A model generated the notes under the pieces. It was not told where the DNA came from. It worked only from the letters and a program-made list of their open reading frames with translations, and searched no databases. From positions 1,116,001 to 1,180,000 of the forward strand of contig NC_016599.1 in assembly GCF_000236705.1 (NCBI RefSeq): a stretch of DNA of 64,000 nt, read 5' to 3'. Below, one piece after another: positions 53,897 to 61,095 of the stretch (the first letter of the stretch is position 1; every line of letters starts with the position of its first letter). Position numbers and translations under genes: made by a program. This DNA comes from Owenweeksia hongkongensis DSM 17368. Its GTDB lineage: Bacteria > Bacteroidota > Bacteroidia > Flavobacteriales > Schleiferiaceae.

Positions 53897-53980
53897 TTCA
53901 ACACAGAGGCGATGAGAGCGCAAAGCTGCGGAGAGAAGGGCTCAGCGAAACTCTGCTACCTTAGCGGCTCTGCGTTGAAG
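53897..53980. repeat. palindromic intergenic repeat (CTTCAACACAGAG ... CTCTGCGTTGAAG)
   Basis: Thirteen-base ends with one mismatch enclose a 58-base centre (CGCAAAGCTGCGGAG and AGCGAAACTCTG). The type resembles the CACAGAG repeats widespread in bacterial intergenic regions. No open frame. Confidence 0.55.
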
Positions 53981-54053
53981 AAATCACATAAAAGGAAATC
54001 ATAGTCAAACGTGATGGGCAAGAGCGGGACGATCGCGCTAGCATTGAAAAAGT

Positions 54054-55184
54054 TTAATAAAGATTATATATTAAACCTAGTCTAAAACTTTCAGGATTTA
54101 TTCCGGTGCCAATTCGTGGATTGGCTTTATAATAGTAATCAAGATTAAAACTTGCGTCCCAATTTTTGTTAATGGCATATCTTAAATCTAAACCAACTCC
54201 CTTGTTTTCATAAACCCAGAATTTTCCATCTGTTGTTCCTACACTATCAATTTGATCCATCAGTATAGATGATTTATCTAAATTCCATAAGTGGTGGACA
54301 CCTAATTTGAATAAATGCTTCTGTTTAATATTAAGGTGATAACTCACACCCAGGTAATTAAGTTGGTTGGTGAAGCTGAAATTTCTATCCCAGGCTTCAA
54401 TATTTAACCATATAGATCGTTTGGCATAAACAGACAGGTTTATTGGCTCAATTAAATATTCAATTCCAAGACTTGGCATTACTTTACCTGCGGGTTTTGA
54501 AGCGGTTTCATTCGCTAAGTAGTTCCCACTTACCATCATACCTAAATTTATACTAAATGGACCTTTAGGAGGGGGTGTATTATTGTCTTTTTTAAGCGGC
54601 ATTTTCTTTGTGATACGAAAGTTCCATTGCTCATCAATGGGTTCCATATCGATGCCTACGTTTTTATAAAATCTTACTACTTGATCCTTTCGTATGTCAA
54701 AGGCAAATCCATTGGTTTCGTAGCCTACTTTAATCCCGAGGCCACTTTTGATATTAAATGTGGTTTGGTTACTATTAGGTGGCTGTGCAAAACTTGCAGA
54801 ATGTCTTTCATTAATAAGTGAGTAGTTGATGCCAGTCCTGAATTTTCCTAGAATCACATTATAATCACCCGAAAATACTGACTTCGAGTACACAATGTCA
54901 TTAGCTTTATCAGCTGCTGCTACATAAGAAATATAGTAGCTTAATTCAATTTCAGATTTTATTTTTGGAATACGGTATCCTAAAGCAAGTGTAGGTGCAG
55001 AGTTAACTGTTCCAAAATATTTAGGGTCATCTTCATTAATAAAAAATGAACCTTCATATAGATAATTGTGATTTGTAATCCCAAAACTCCAGTAGAGGCC
55101 ATTTTCCTGCGCGTTTGTGTAATAGGAATTGACAATAAAAAAAACAGCAATTACTGCTGTCCTTGTGGTAATTAGCTTCTGCAT
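54054..55184 (-). CDS. predicted outer-membrane barrel protein, unknown function
   Basis: 376 residues with signal peptide (AVIAVFFIVNSYYTNAQ). Alternating strands throughout (APTLALGYRIP, NLGMMVSGNYLA, LNYLGVSYHLNI) and an aromatic C-terminus (FRLGLIYNLY) show an outer-membrane barrel. The pattern is faintly like PorP/SprF proteins but lacks enough signature to call it. It lies next to a recombination-scarred region (55.3-58.8 kb). Confidence 0.65.
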   Translation of the reverse strand: MQKLITTRTAVIAVFFIVNSYYTNAQENGLYWSFGITNHNYLYEGSFFINEDDPKYFGTVNSAPTLALGYRIPKIKSEIELSYYISYVAAADKANDIVYSKSVFSGDYNVILGKFRTGINYSLINERHSASFAQPPNSNQTTFNIKSGLGIKVGYETNGFAFDIRKDQVVRFYKNVGIDMEPIDEQWNFRITKKMPLKKDNNTPPPKGPFSINLGMMVSGNYLANETASKPAGKVMPSLGIEYLIEPINLSVYAKRSIWLNIEAWDRNFSFTNQLNYLGVSYHLNIKQKHLFKLGVHHLWNLDKSSILMDQIDSVGTTDGKFWVYENKGVGLDLRYAINKNWDASFNLDYYYKANPRIGTGINPESFRLGLIYNLY

Positions 55185-55337
55185 TATATGTTTTTCGTAG
55201 AGAGTTTGTAAAAGTATTTTACAAGCCGCTAAGAAACATTTTTTTTATACAGTTTATTTTTTTTACCCTAGAAATGCAACGTTGTTCAACAACTTGGCTT
55301 GCCTCGTCATCGAGCCTCCCCACATCTTATAAACAAA

Positions 55338-55370
55338 AAAGGCTGTCTCAATCTTCTTGAAACAGCCTTT
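55338..55370 (-). terminator. terminator copy behind the rimO remnant
   Basis: AAAGGCTGT-C-TCAA / TTGA-A-ACAGCCTTT, loop TCTTC, with a T run on the minus strand. Nearly the same hairpin is behind the intact rimO at 58431-58463. Confidence 0.75.
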
Positions 55371-55393
55371 GCATTTGCAATGCTAAATATCAC

Positions 55394-55516
55394 TTAGTCC
55401 ACCACGTCACCGTAAAGGTCGTAGTCGGTAGCGCTTTCAATTTTTACATTGTAGAAATCACCTACCTTTAGGTAATCGGCATCGATAAGAACTTCATTGT
55501 CCACGTCTGGTGAGTC
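55394..55516 (-). pseudogene. 3' remnant of a rimO gene
   Basis: Forty codons plus stop that match the last 40 codons of the intact rimO (58630-58752) in the same orientation: DSPDVDNEVLIDADYLK, then V instead of A, then GDFYNVKIESATDYDLYG and VV with N/V to D changes. By my comparison 15 codons differ and 12 of these are synonymous. The fragment therefore diverged while it was part of a working gene. Upstream of it the similarity stops at 55517. It retains its own terminator. Confidence 0.9.
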
Positions 55517-55748
55517 AATACTATTTTACACAGAGCTTAACCTAATGGAAGCCCAAGTTGCAAATCTGCACCATCTGGATCCATATAATAAAGAAGCTCT
55601 CAGTATTGGGTGGGTCTGCTTTTAAAAAACAATATGCTTGGCAACACCATATACAGTAAATAGGCGTCTTGGGATAAATTAAGCATGGCAGGTAATAAAA
55701 TTTTGGATTTTAAATAATTTTAGTAATATAGCAGTCACAGAAAAGAAC
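55517..55748. other. gene-free, AT-rich region between the rimO remnant and the asnA leader
   Basis: No credible gene. On the minus strand 55548-55598 reads YYMDPDGADLQLGLPLG before a stop, which resembles the C-terminus of a glyoxalase/VOC protein, but upstream of it every frame is broken. It may be a decayed gene. Confidence 0.3.
55701..55731 (+). promoter_or_regulatory. possible promoter of the asnA leader transcript
   Basis: TTTTG at 55701-55705 and TAATATAG at 55724-55731, spaced 18 bp; the second is only a partial match to TAnnTTTG. The start would be near 55738, shortly before the first leader ATG. Confidence 0.3.
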
Positions 55749-55826
55749 ATGACCCAAAATCTAAATAATAATTTTTTCAATAATTCGAATAATAATTTAT
55801 TCGGAAATGGGAAGATTATGTTTTAG
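55749..55826 (+). CDS. Asn-rich leader peptide 1 of asnA
   Basis: Open frame of 25 codons, start ATG 55749, stop TAG 55824-55826. Ten codons are AAT (positions 4, 6-8, 11, 12, 14-16, 20); the peptide begins MTQNLNNNFFNNSNNN. The density of Asn codons upstream of an asparagine synthetase and a terminator is the hallmark of a control peptide for attenuation. The end of the frame overlaps the left arm of the antiterminator (GGAAGA 55810-55815 and TTTTAGAT 55821-55828). Confidence 0.75.
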   Translation: MTQNLNNNFFNNSNNNLFGNGKIMF

Positions 55827-55864
55827 ATATTAAAATACTTTAATACCAATCTAAAAGGTCTTCC
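55810..55864 (+). promoter_or_regulatory. antiterminator hairpin of attenuator 1
   Basis: GGAAGA (55810-55815) pairs with TCTTCC (55859-55864), TTTTAGAT (55821-55828) with ATCTAAAA (55849-55856), and ATTAAA (55829-55834) with TTTAAT (55839-55844). Twenty pairs in all, with small bulges. It uses bases 55853-55864 of the terminator's left arm, so the two structures exclude each other. Confidence 0.6.
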
Positions 55865-55888
55865 GAATATCGGGAGACCTTTTTTTTT
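55853..55888 (+). terminator. attenuator 1 terminator before asnA
   Basis: Fourteen-bp stem AAAAGGTCTTCCGA / TCGGGAGACCTTTT (one G-T pair), loop ATA, T run to 55888. It lies 27 nt after the stop of leader peptide 1 and about 130 nt before asnA. Confidence 0.85.
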
Positions 55889-55904
55889 GCTTTTTATTTT
55901 CAAA

Positions 55905-55973
55905 ATGAAACAAAGACAAACAAATAATAACAATAAATCACCCCCTGGACCAGACTTCAAATCACTTATATGA
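55905..55973 (+). CDS. Asn-rich leader peptide 2 of asnA
   Basis: Open frame of 22 codons, start ATG 55905, stop TGA 55971-55973. The peptide begins MKQRQTNNNNKSPPGP; four consecutive Asn codons (AAT AAT AAC AAT) lie at positions 7-10. It begins 16 nt after the T run of the first terminator. Its stop codon ends on the first base of the second terminator stem. Confidence 0.65.
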   Translation: MKQRQTNNNNKSPPGPDFKSLI

Positions 55974-55979
55974 GGCCTG
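55951..55979 (+). promoter_or_regulatory. possible antiterminator of attenuator 2
   Basis: CAGACTTCA (55951-55959) can pair with TGAGGCCTG (55971-55979), eight of nine positions including one G-T pair, loop of 11 bases. It would occupy the complete left arm of terminator 2. A ribosome held at the Asn codons would leave both strands free. Confidence 0.45.
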
Positions 55980-55999
55980 AATGACAGGCCTTTTTTTTT
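55973..55999 (+). terminator. attenuator 2 terminator before asnA
   Basis: AGGCCTG / CAGGCCT, seven-bp perfect stem, loop AATGA, then nine T. It ends 19 nt before the asnA ATG. Confidence 0.85.
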
Positions 56000-56018
56000 A
56001 CTCAAAATTTAAAAAACA

Positions 56019-57023
56019 ATGAAAAAAGAAATACTAAGAACAGAAGAAGCAATAAGCTTTACAAAAGAAATTTTTGAATCCGAATTAAAACAAAAACTGG
56101 CCTTAACAAAAATTTCTTCGCCCATAGCGATACTCAATGGAACCGGAATAAATGATGACCTAAACGGCATTGAACGCGTAGTCGCTTTTCCAATTAAGGC
56201 TTTATCTGATAAGGAGGCGGTTGTTGTAAACTCTTTATCAAAATGGAAAAGGTTAAGGTTACAAGAGTTGGATATTGAAGAGGGAAAAGGAATTATAACG
56301 GATATGAGAGCAATAAGGCCTGACGAAGATTATAGCTCCATCCATTCCATTTATGTAGACCAATGGGATTGGGAGAAAAGAATATCTAAAGAATCACGTA
56401 ACATCACATTTTTAAAGGAGGAAGTAACCAAAATATATAAAGCGCTAAGAGAAACTGAAATAAAGATTAGTGAAAAATATGACTCTATTCAACCAGTACT
56501 ACCTCAAAACATAAAATTTATACATACCGAAGAATTACTTCAAAAATATCCCACACTAACTCCTAAAGAGCGTGAATCAGAGATCACAAAGGAGTATGGT
56601 GCGGTATTTTTAATAGGAATTGGCGGAAACCTCAGTAGTGAAAAACCTCATGATGGGAGAGCTCCTGATTATGATGATTGGAGTTCTGAAAATGAAGATG
56701 GGTATTTCGGGTTAAATGGTGATATATTATTGTGGCATCCTATTTTAAAAGAAAGTTTTGAAATTTCTTCAATGGGAATCAGAGTTGATAAACTTGCTCT
56801 GTTAGATCAATTAAACAAAACTGGACAAAACGATAGGAAAGAACTTCAATTTCATAAGCTGTTACTAAATGAAATTCTCCCGGAAAGTATTGGAGGAGGA
56901 ATAGGACAGTCTCGAGTTTGCATGTTTATGTTAAGGAAAAAACATATTGGAGAAGTACAAGTGGGTATTTGGCCAGATTCCGTAAAAGAAAAATCTAAAG
57001 AAGAAGGAATTATGCTTTTGTGA
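56019..57023 (+). CDS. asnA: aspartate-ammonia ligase (asparagine synthetase A)
   Basis: Makes asparagine from aspartate, ammonia and ATP; related to class II aspartyl-tRNA synthetases. 334 residues, close to the E. coli length of 330. Clear motifs: VVNSLSKWKRLRLQEL, DMRAIRPDEDYSSIHSIYVDQWDWE, YGAVFLIGIGGNLSSEKPHD, GRAPDYDDWSSENEDGYFGLNGDILLW, SSMGIRVDKLALL and GGGIGQSRVCMFML. No glutamine amidotransferase domain, so ammonia is the nitrogen donor. Two tandem leader-peptide/terminator modules precede it. The gene is A-rich to the eye compared with neighbours and lies in a block bounded by rimO copies, so it may have been acquired. Confidence 0.96.
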   Translation: MKKEILRTEEAISFTKEIFESELKQKLALTKISSPIAILNGTGINDDLNGIERVVAFPIKALSDKEAVVVNSLSKWKRLRLQELDIEEGKGIITDMRAIRPDEDYSSIHSIYVDQWDWEKRISKESRNITFLKEEVTKIYKALRETEIKISEKYDSIQPVLPQNIKFIHTEELLQKYPTLTPKERESEITKEYGAVFLIGIGGNLSSEKPHDGRAPDYDDWSSENEDGYFGLNGDILLWHPILKESFEISSMGIRVDKLALLDQLNKTGQNDRKELQFHKLLLNEILPESIGGGIGQSRVCMFMLRKKHIGEVQVGIWPDSVKEKSKEEGIMLL

Positions 57024-57043
57024 TACGGGACCACTAAAATGCA

Positions 57044-57077
57044 AAAACGGTTTGAGACTAGTCTCAAACCGTTTTTC
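57044..57077. terminator. bidirectional terminator between asnA and lplA
   Basis: Perfect 34-base palindrome: AAAAACGGTTTGAGACT followed directly by its complement. Serves two convergent genes. Confidence 0.9.
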
Positions 57078-57147
57078 GTTCTAATTATGTATCACTTAAT
57101 TATTATAAAGAGAATTGCATTTATCACTACTTCTCTTACACTAGTCG

Positions 57148-58137
57148 TTAGAAAAACGCCTCCACTAATTCATCTCCAGAAATATTATTGAAATAGGCAC
57201 TACTTTGTAGCTCCTTTAGTTTTTGCAATACAACTTCTTCGCGGTGCTCCACTCCTTTCAATCCTTCTACTAATGGCTCAATGTCTTTATTTACAAAGAA
57301 ATCGCCAAAAATGTCAAGATCGGTAATCAGTCCTTTATCAACATTAAGATGAACCTCAACGTGACCGCCTAGAGTTTTCACTCCTTTTTTAAGACCATAC
57401 TTGGGTGAATAACCAAAGTTCCAATGCCACTGGCTATACTTTTCATCAGCAAGCTTTTGTATTTCTCTCTTATCGGTTTCGGTAAGAGTATATGGTTCAG
57501 CATCCGGGTATAGTTTAGTAATGTGCATCATCACTTCCTGTCGAAAAGCTTCCACCCCAATATCATCCTTTAAGTGAGAAGAGATATTGGTAACCCGGCT
57601 TACCACAGATTTTCGGGCTTTACCCTCAAACTTTAGCGGATTTACTTTTAGTGCATCCGAAATGTCTTTAACATTGGAAGCATAAAGTAAAGTACCATGA
57701 TGCAAAACCCTTTGCTTTTGATGGTAAATATGCTCCGCATTACCTGAAAACTTTTGATCATCAATCAAAATATCGTTGCGCCCGGAAAAATGAGCTTTTA
57801 CCCCCAAGCCAGCCAACACATCAATTATCGGTTGGTTATATTTTTTAAAATCCACCTTGGCTCCTTCCTCCCCATATCCCATGATAAAGGTATAGTTCAG
57901 ATTCCCAAGATCGTGAAACACAGCGCCTCCGCCTGTCAGCCTTCGTACTACTTTAATGTCACGCTCTTTAACATTCTCCACATTTATTTCCGCCAAAGTG
58001 TTCTGGTGTTTTCCTACTATGATGGCATTGTCATTCCGCCAAAGCATAAAAATGTTTTCGTCAGAATTTTTGAGGAAATACTCTTCTACCGCTTGATTGA
58101 AATACGGCTCTATATATGGATTGTCAATGCACAGCAT
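57148..58137 (-). CDS. lplA: lipoate-protein ligase A
   Basis: ATP-dependent attachment of free lipoate to E2 and GcvH proteins. 329 residues with the cofactor-transferase signature VVRRLTGGGAVFHDLGNLNY, the Lys/Gly region DQKFSGNAEHIYHQKQRVLHHG, and a C-terminal accessory domain (GLKKGVKTLGGHVEVHL). Length equals bacterial LplA with accessory domain. Together with lipA it gives both salvage and synthesis of lipoate. It lies between the rimO copies, convergent with asnA. Confidence 0.94.
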   Translation of the reverse strand: MLCIDNPYIEPYFNQAVEEYFLKNSDENIFMLWRNDNAIIVGKHQNTLAEINVENVKERDIKVVRRLTGGGAVFHDLGNLNYTFIMGYGEEGAKVDFKKYNQPIIDVLAGLGVKAHFSGRNDILIDDQKFSGNAEHIYHQKQRVLHHGTLLYASNVKDISDALKVNPLKFEGKARKSVVSRVTNISSHLKDDIGVEAFRQEVMMHITKLYPDAEPYTLTETDKREIQKLADEKYSQWHWNFGYSPKYGLKKGVKTLGGHVEVHLNVDKGLITDLDIFGDFFVNKDIEPLVEGLKGVEHREEVVLQKLKELQSSAYFNNISGDELVEAFF

Positions 58138-58430
58138 ACCTTAAATTTTGGTATGCTAAAGTATGATTTAGGCTTTACAATACGATGATGACATTGGATG
58201 AAAGAAGTATGTAAAAAACAAAAATATTAGAGTAACTAGCTCGAGAATTTCGCGATAGCTCTAGATGTGTTCTCCAACGGGTCATTTTTATACGCTGGAA
58301 TCCTGAGTCTGGTTTTGCTTAAGGTACTAAGGCGTGCTGTAAACTTGTATTACACCTTTTCTATGGTAAACAGCTCCCACTGGTTCTGTTCCTATGTAAA
58401 AGTGCGCTGCCTCACATGTCCCAAAACAAA

Positions 58431-58463
58431 AAAGGCTGCCTCAATCCCCTTGAAGCAGCCTTT
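58431..58463 (-). terminator. terminator of rimO
   Basis: AAAGGCTGC-C-TCAA / TTGA-A-GCAGCCTTT, loop TCCCC, T-rich on the minus strand. It lies 166 nt past the rimO stop because a repeat element sits in between; the remnant copy has only 23 nt. Confidence 0.8.
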
Positions 58464-58492
58464 GTATTTTTATCTGATTAATCTTATATCGA

Positions 58493-58610
58493 TTGTCAGT
58501 CTGAGTGGTGGGAACCCCGAAAGCCTTCGGGGGTGCGGTGTATCGAAGACGATAAGTATTCCAACACCCTTCGATACGATTCTTCCTCCGTCAGAATCAC
58601 TCAGGATGAC
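58493..58610. repeat. dispersed palindromic element, copy 2
   Basis: Starts TTGTCAGTCTGAGTGG, runs through an inner CCCCGAAAGCCTTCGGGG hairpin to GCGGTGTATCGAAG, then continues CACCCTTCGATACGATTC to CACTCAGGATGACA. The same half-units as at 50621-50720 in exchanged order on the opposite strand. Confidence 0.7.
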
Positions 58611-58629
58611 ATTTGTTTTGTAATTGAAA

Positions 58630-59931
58630 TTAATTCACCACTACACCATAAAGATCATAATCCGTAGCGCTTTCAATTTTCACATTGTAAAAATCACCAG
58701 CTTTTAGGTAATCGGCATCTATCAACACTTCATTGTCCACATCTGGTGAGTCAAACTCGGTACGGCCTACAAAGAAGTTTCCTTCTTTGCGATCTATCAA
58801 CACGCGGAAAGTCTCCCCTACTTTTTCGGCATTTAGCTCTTCAGAAATAATTTGCTGCACGGCCATAATTTCTTCGGCACGCTGCTGCTTCACTTCTTCG
58901 GGTACATCGTCTTCTAAATTGTAAGCATGGGTATTTTCTTCGTGGCTGTAGGTAAAGCAACCTAGCCTTTCGAAGCGCATATCCTGCACCCATTGTTTCA
59001 GGGTTTGAAAGTCTTCTTCGGTTTCTCCCGGGTAACCGGTAATCAAAGTAGTACGGATAGCCATGCTTGGTACCTTCTCACGCATCAAGTCCAAAATGCG
59101 GTTGGTCTTAGCCATGGTAGTTCCTCTGCGCATAGATTTTAGAACAGGGTCGCTAATATGCTGCAATGGAATGTCAATGTAGTTACACACCTTTGGTTCT
59201 TCACGAATCACGTCAAGCACATCTTCCGGGAAACCCGCAGGAAAAAGGTAATGCAGACGAATCCACTCAATCCCTTCCACTTTTACAAGCTCTTTTAACA
59301 AATCTGCCAAAGCGCGTTTTTTATAAATATCAAGACCGTAATAGGTCAAATCCTGAGCGATAAGAATCAACTCACGAACACCTTTAGCGGCAAGCTTTTG
59401 TGCTTCCGTCACCAAGTCTTCGATAGGTGTAGACTTGTGTCCACCGCGCATCAAAGGAATAGCACAAAACGAACAAGGGCGATCACAACCTTCAGAAATC
59501 TTAATGTAGGCATAGTGCTGAGGCGTGGTCATCAAGCGCTCACCCACCAATTCTTTTTTATAATCTGCACGAAGTGCCTTTAGCAACTTTGGCAGTTCAC
59601 GGGTTCCGAAATACTGATCCACATCCGGAATTTCTTTTTCCAAATCTGGCTTGTAGCGCTCACTCAGGCAACCGGTCACAAATACTTTGTCCACCTCGCC
59701 TTGCTGCTTCTTATCTACAAAGTTCAAAATGGTGTCAATAGATTCTTGCTTGGCATTATCAATAAACCCGCAAGTATTGATTACCACAATATTTCCATCG
59801 TCTTCTTCATGGGCTACATTCTTGCCATTGGCCTGCAGTTGCCCCATCAGTATTTCAGAATCGTAAGTATTCTTGGAGCATCCAAGGGTTACGATGTTGA
59901 TTTTATTTTTCTTTAATGTTTTAGTGCGCAT
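58630..59931 (-). CDS. rimO: ribosomal protein S12 methylthiotransferase
   Basis: Radical SAM enzyme adding a methylthio group to Asp of ribosomal protein S12. 433 residues: N-terminal UPF0004 domain with three Cys (VTLGCSKNTYDSE, VINTCGFID, VTGCLSERY), radical SAM motif CDRPCSFCAIP, and a C-terminal TRAM domain (GETFRVLIDRKEGNFFVG to the end). The last 40 codons are duplicated at 55394-55516. The start MRTKTLKKNKINIV gives the usual family length. A 12-bp gap separates it from the preceding gene. Confidence 0.97.
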   Translation of the reverse strand: MRTKTLKKNKINIVTLGCSKNTYDSEILMGQLQANGKNVAHEEDDGNIVVINTCGFIDNAKQESIDTILNFVDKKQQGEVDKVFVTGCLSERYKPDLEKEIPDVDQYFGTRELPKLLKALRADYKKELVGERLMTTPQHYAYIKISEGCDRPCSFCAIPLMRGGHKSTPIEDLVTEAQKLAAKGVRELILIAQDLTYYGLDIYKKRALADLLKELVKVEGIEWIRLHYLFPAGFPEDVLDVIREEPKVCNYIDIPLQHISDPVLKSMRRGTTMAKTNRILDLMREKVPSMAIRTTLITGYPGETEEDFQTLKQWVQDMRFERLGCFTYSHEENTHAYNLEDDVPEEVKQQRAEEIMAVQQIISEELNAEKVGETFRVLIDRKEGNFFVGRTEFDSPDVDNEVLIDADYLKAGDFYNVKIESATDYDLYGVVVN

Positions 59932-59943
59932 ATTTTCCTTCTT

Positions 59944-61095
59944 CTAATATCCCAGCAACTTTAGCTGCTGTTTCTTTCTATCACTTGATGTAAAACCATA
60001 TAGCAGTCTTAAGCTAATAGCGTTACCGCTTAATTCATTGTCAATGTGGTTACTAAAATCCAAAAAGCTATATCTAACATCTACTCCCAAATAATCTTTG
60101 TAATCAAAATAGTAGCGGTATTGAAATCCAAAATTGACATTTAAAGTACCCGTACTTACATTATCCACATTGTCACCTTCGTCCGTGGGTACAATAGTAA
60201 TCTCATCATAACCTACACCTGTTGTCAAACTTAGGTCATTCCTAAGGTTTTTAAGTATAGAATAATAGCCCTGCACTCCTATAGTAACACTTGTAAAATG
60301 ATTGTCCTGATACACGGAGTCCTTATCTCTAATACTATAGTTTACCGGTGAATTAACAAACCTAAAACCTAGTAACAGCTCTGCTCCGTACCTTCCCTCA
60401 AACCCACCCAGAGTAAATCCTAGCTCAGGTTTGTTCCCGAGCTTAGATAAATTCTCAGTAGGTGACCACATTCCTCCATACAAGGTTAAAAAGTAACCAC
60501 TATCGTAGGTAAGGTCAGCGATCATTTGATTATAATTTTCTTGCAATTTTCCTTCATACTGTTCTTGCTTGAGCCCAGTTATAAGTGATTCAGGATTCCC
60601 AGAAAAGAAGGTTAAAATATCCCTCTCTATTTTTTTCCTTTCTGTTCCATCTTGCAATAATCTCGTAGAGTAACTCCCTGTAAAATTGTGATACTCCAAA
60701 TTCGCTTTTAACATGCTTGACTGGCTAGGGTGCACATACAAGCCTTCATACTTATATGTTTCTATATAATCCTGAGTGGATTTACAAGTCAACATTATTT
60801 GCAAAAGGTTTCCATACTTATCTTCATGAAAACGATCGTTAGCAATATCAAACAATATCCTGCCAAAAATCATTTCATCGCTCCGATCACATTGCTGCTC
60901 CCAATATTCCAATACGGCTTCTGCACTATCTAAATTTCCTTCTGTATAAAACCGACTGATGATTTTTTGGGAATTAATGGATACATCATAGCAATCTGGT
61001 ACAATTTCATTTATCCTTTTTACCAAAGACTCAGTGAGCTGGGCATAGGAAGCCAGTGAGAATATTATGAGAAATGCAGAAAGTAGAAATTTCAT
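59944..61095 (-). CDS. exported protein with C-terminal barrel-like region, unknown function
   Basis: 383 residues with signal peptide (FLLSAFLIIFSLASYAQ). Residues 20 to about 200 are helical, with two conserved-looking Cys (VPDCYDVSI, EQQCDRSDE). The rest forms strands of an outer-membrane barrel type (SGYFLTLYGGMWSP, GYYSILKNLRNDLSL, YFDYKDYLGVDVRYSF) ending in KLLGY. Its ATG overlaps the ftsY stop (TAATG), so it is translated with ftsY. No family recognised. Confidence 0.7.
   Translation of the reverse strand: MKFLLSAFLIIFSLASYAQLTESLVKRINEIVPDCYDVSINSQKIISRFYTEGNLDSAEAVLEYWEQQCDRSDEMIFGRILFDIANDRFHEDKYGNLLQIMLTCKSTQDYIETYKYEGLYVHPSQSSMLKANLEYHNFTGSYSTRLLQDGTERKKIERDILTFFSGNPESLITGLKQEQYEGKLQENYNQMIADLTYDSGYFLTLYGGMWSPTENLSKLGNKPELGFTLGGFEGRYGAELLLGFRFVNSPVNYSIRDKDSVYQDNHFTSVTIGVQGYYSILKNLRNDLSLTTGVGYDEITIVPTDEGDNVDNVSTGTLNVNFGFQYRYYFDYKDYLGVDVRYSFLDFSNHIDNELSGNAISLRLLYGFTSSDRKKQQLKLLGY

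Larger units (their letters stand above)
58138..58629. other. 492-bp gene-free region between lplA and rimO
   Basis: Contains the rimO terminator (58431-58463) and the palindromic repeat copy (58493-58610). The part 58200-58430 shows no convincing frame; an open plus-strand frame 58267-58623 has no family features and crosses both elements, so it is not called. Confidence 0.6.

Noticed and set aside
55548-55598. Possible glyoxalase/VOC C-terminus on the minus strand
   Set aside because: Only 17 residues, all frames broken upstream; kept only as a remark in the gene-free region.
58267-58623. Plus-strand open frame of 118 codons between lplA and rimO
   Set aside because: It runs through a terminator and a repeat element and lacks any protein feature.
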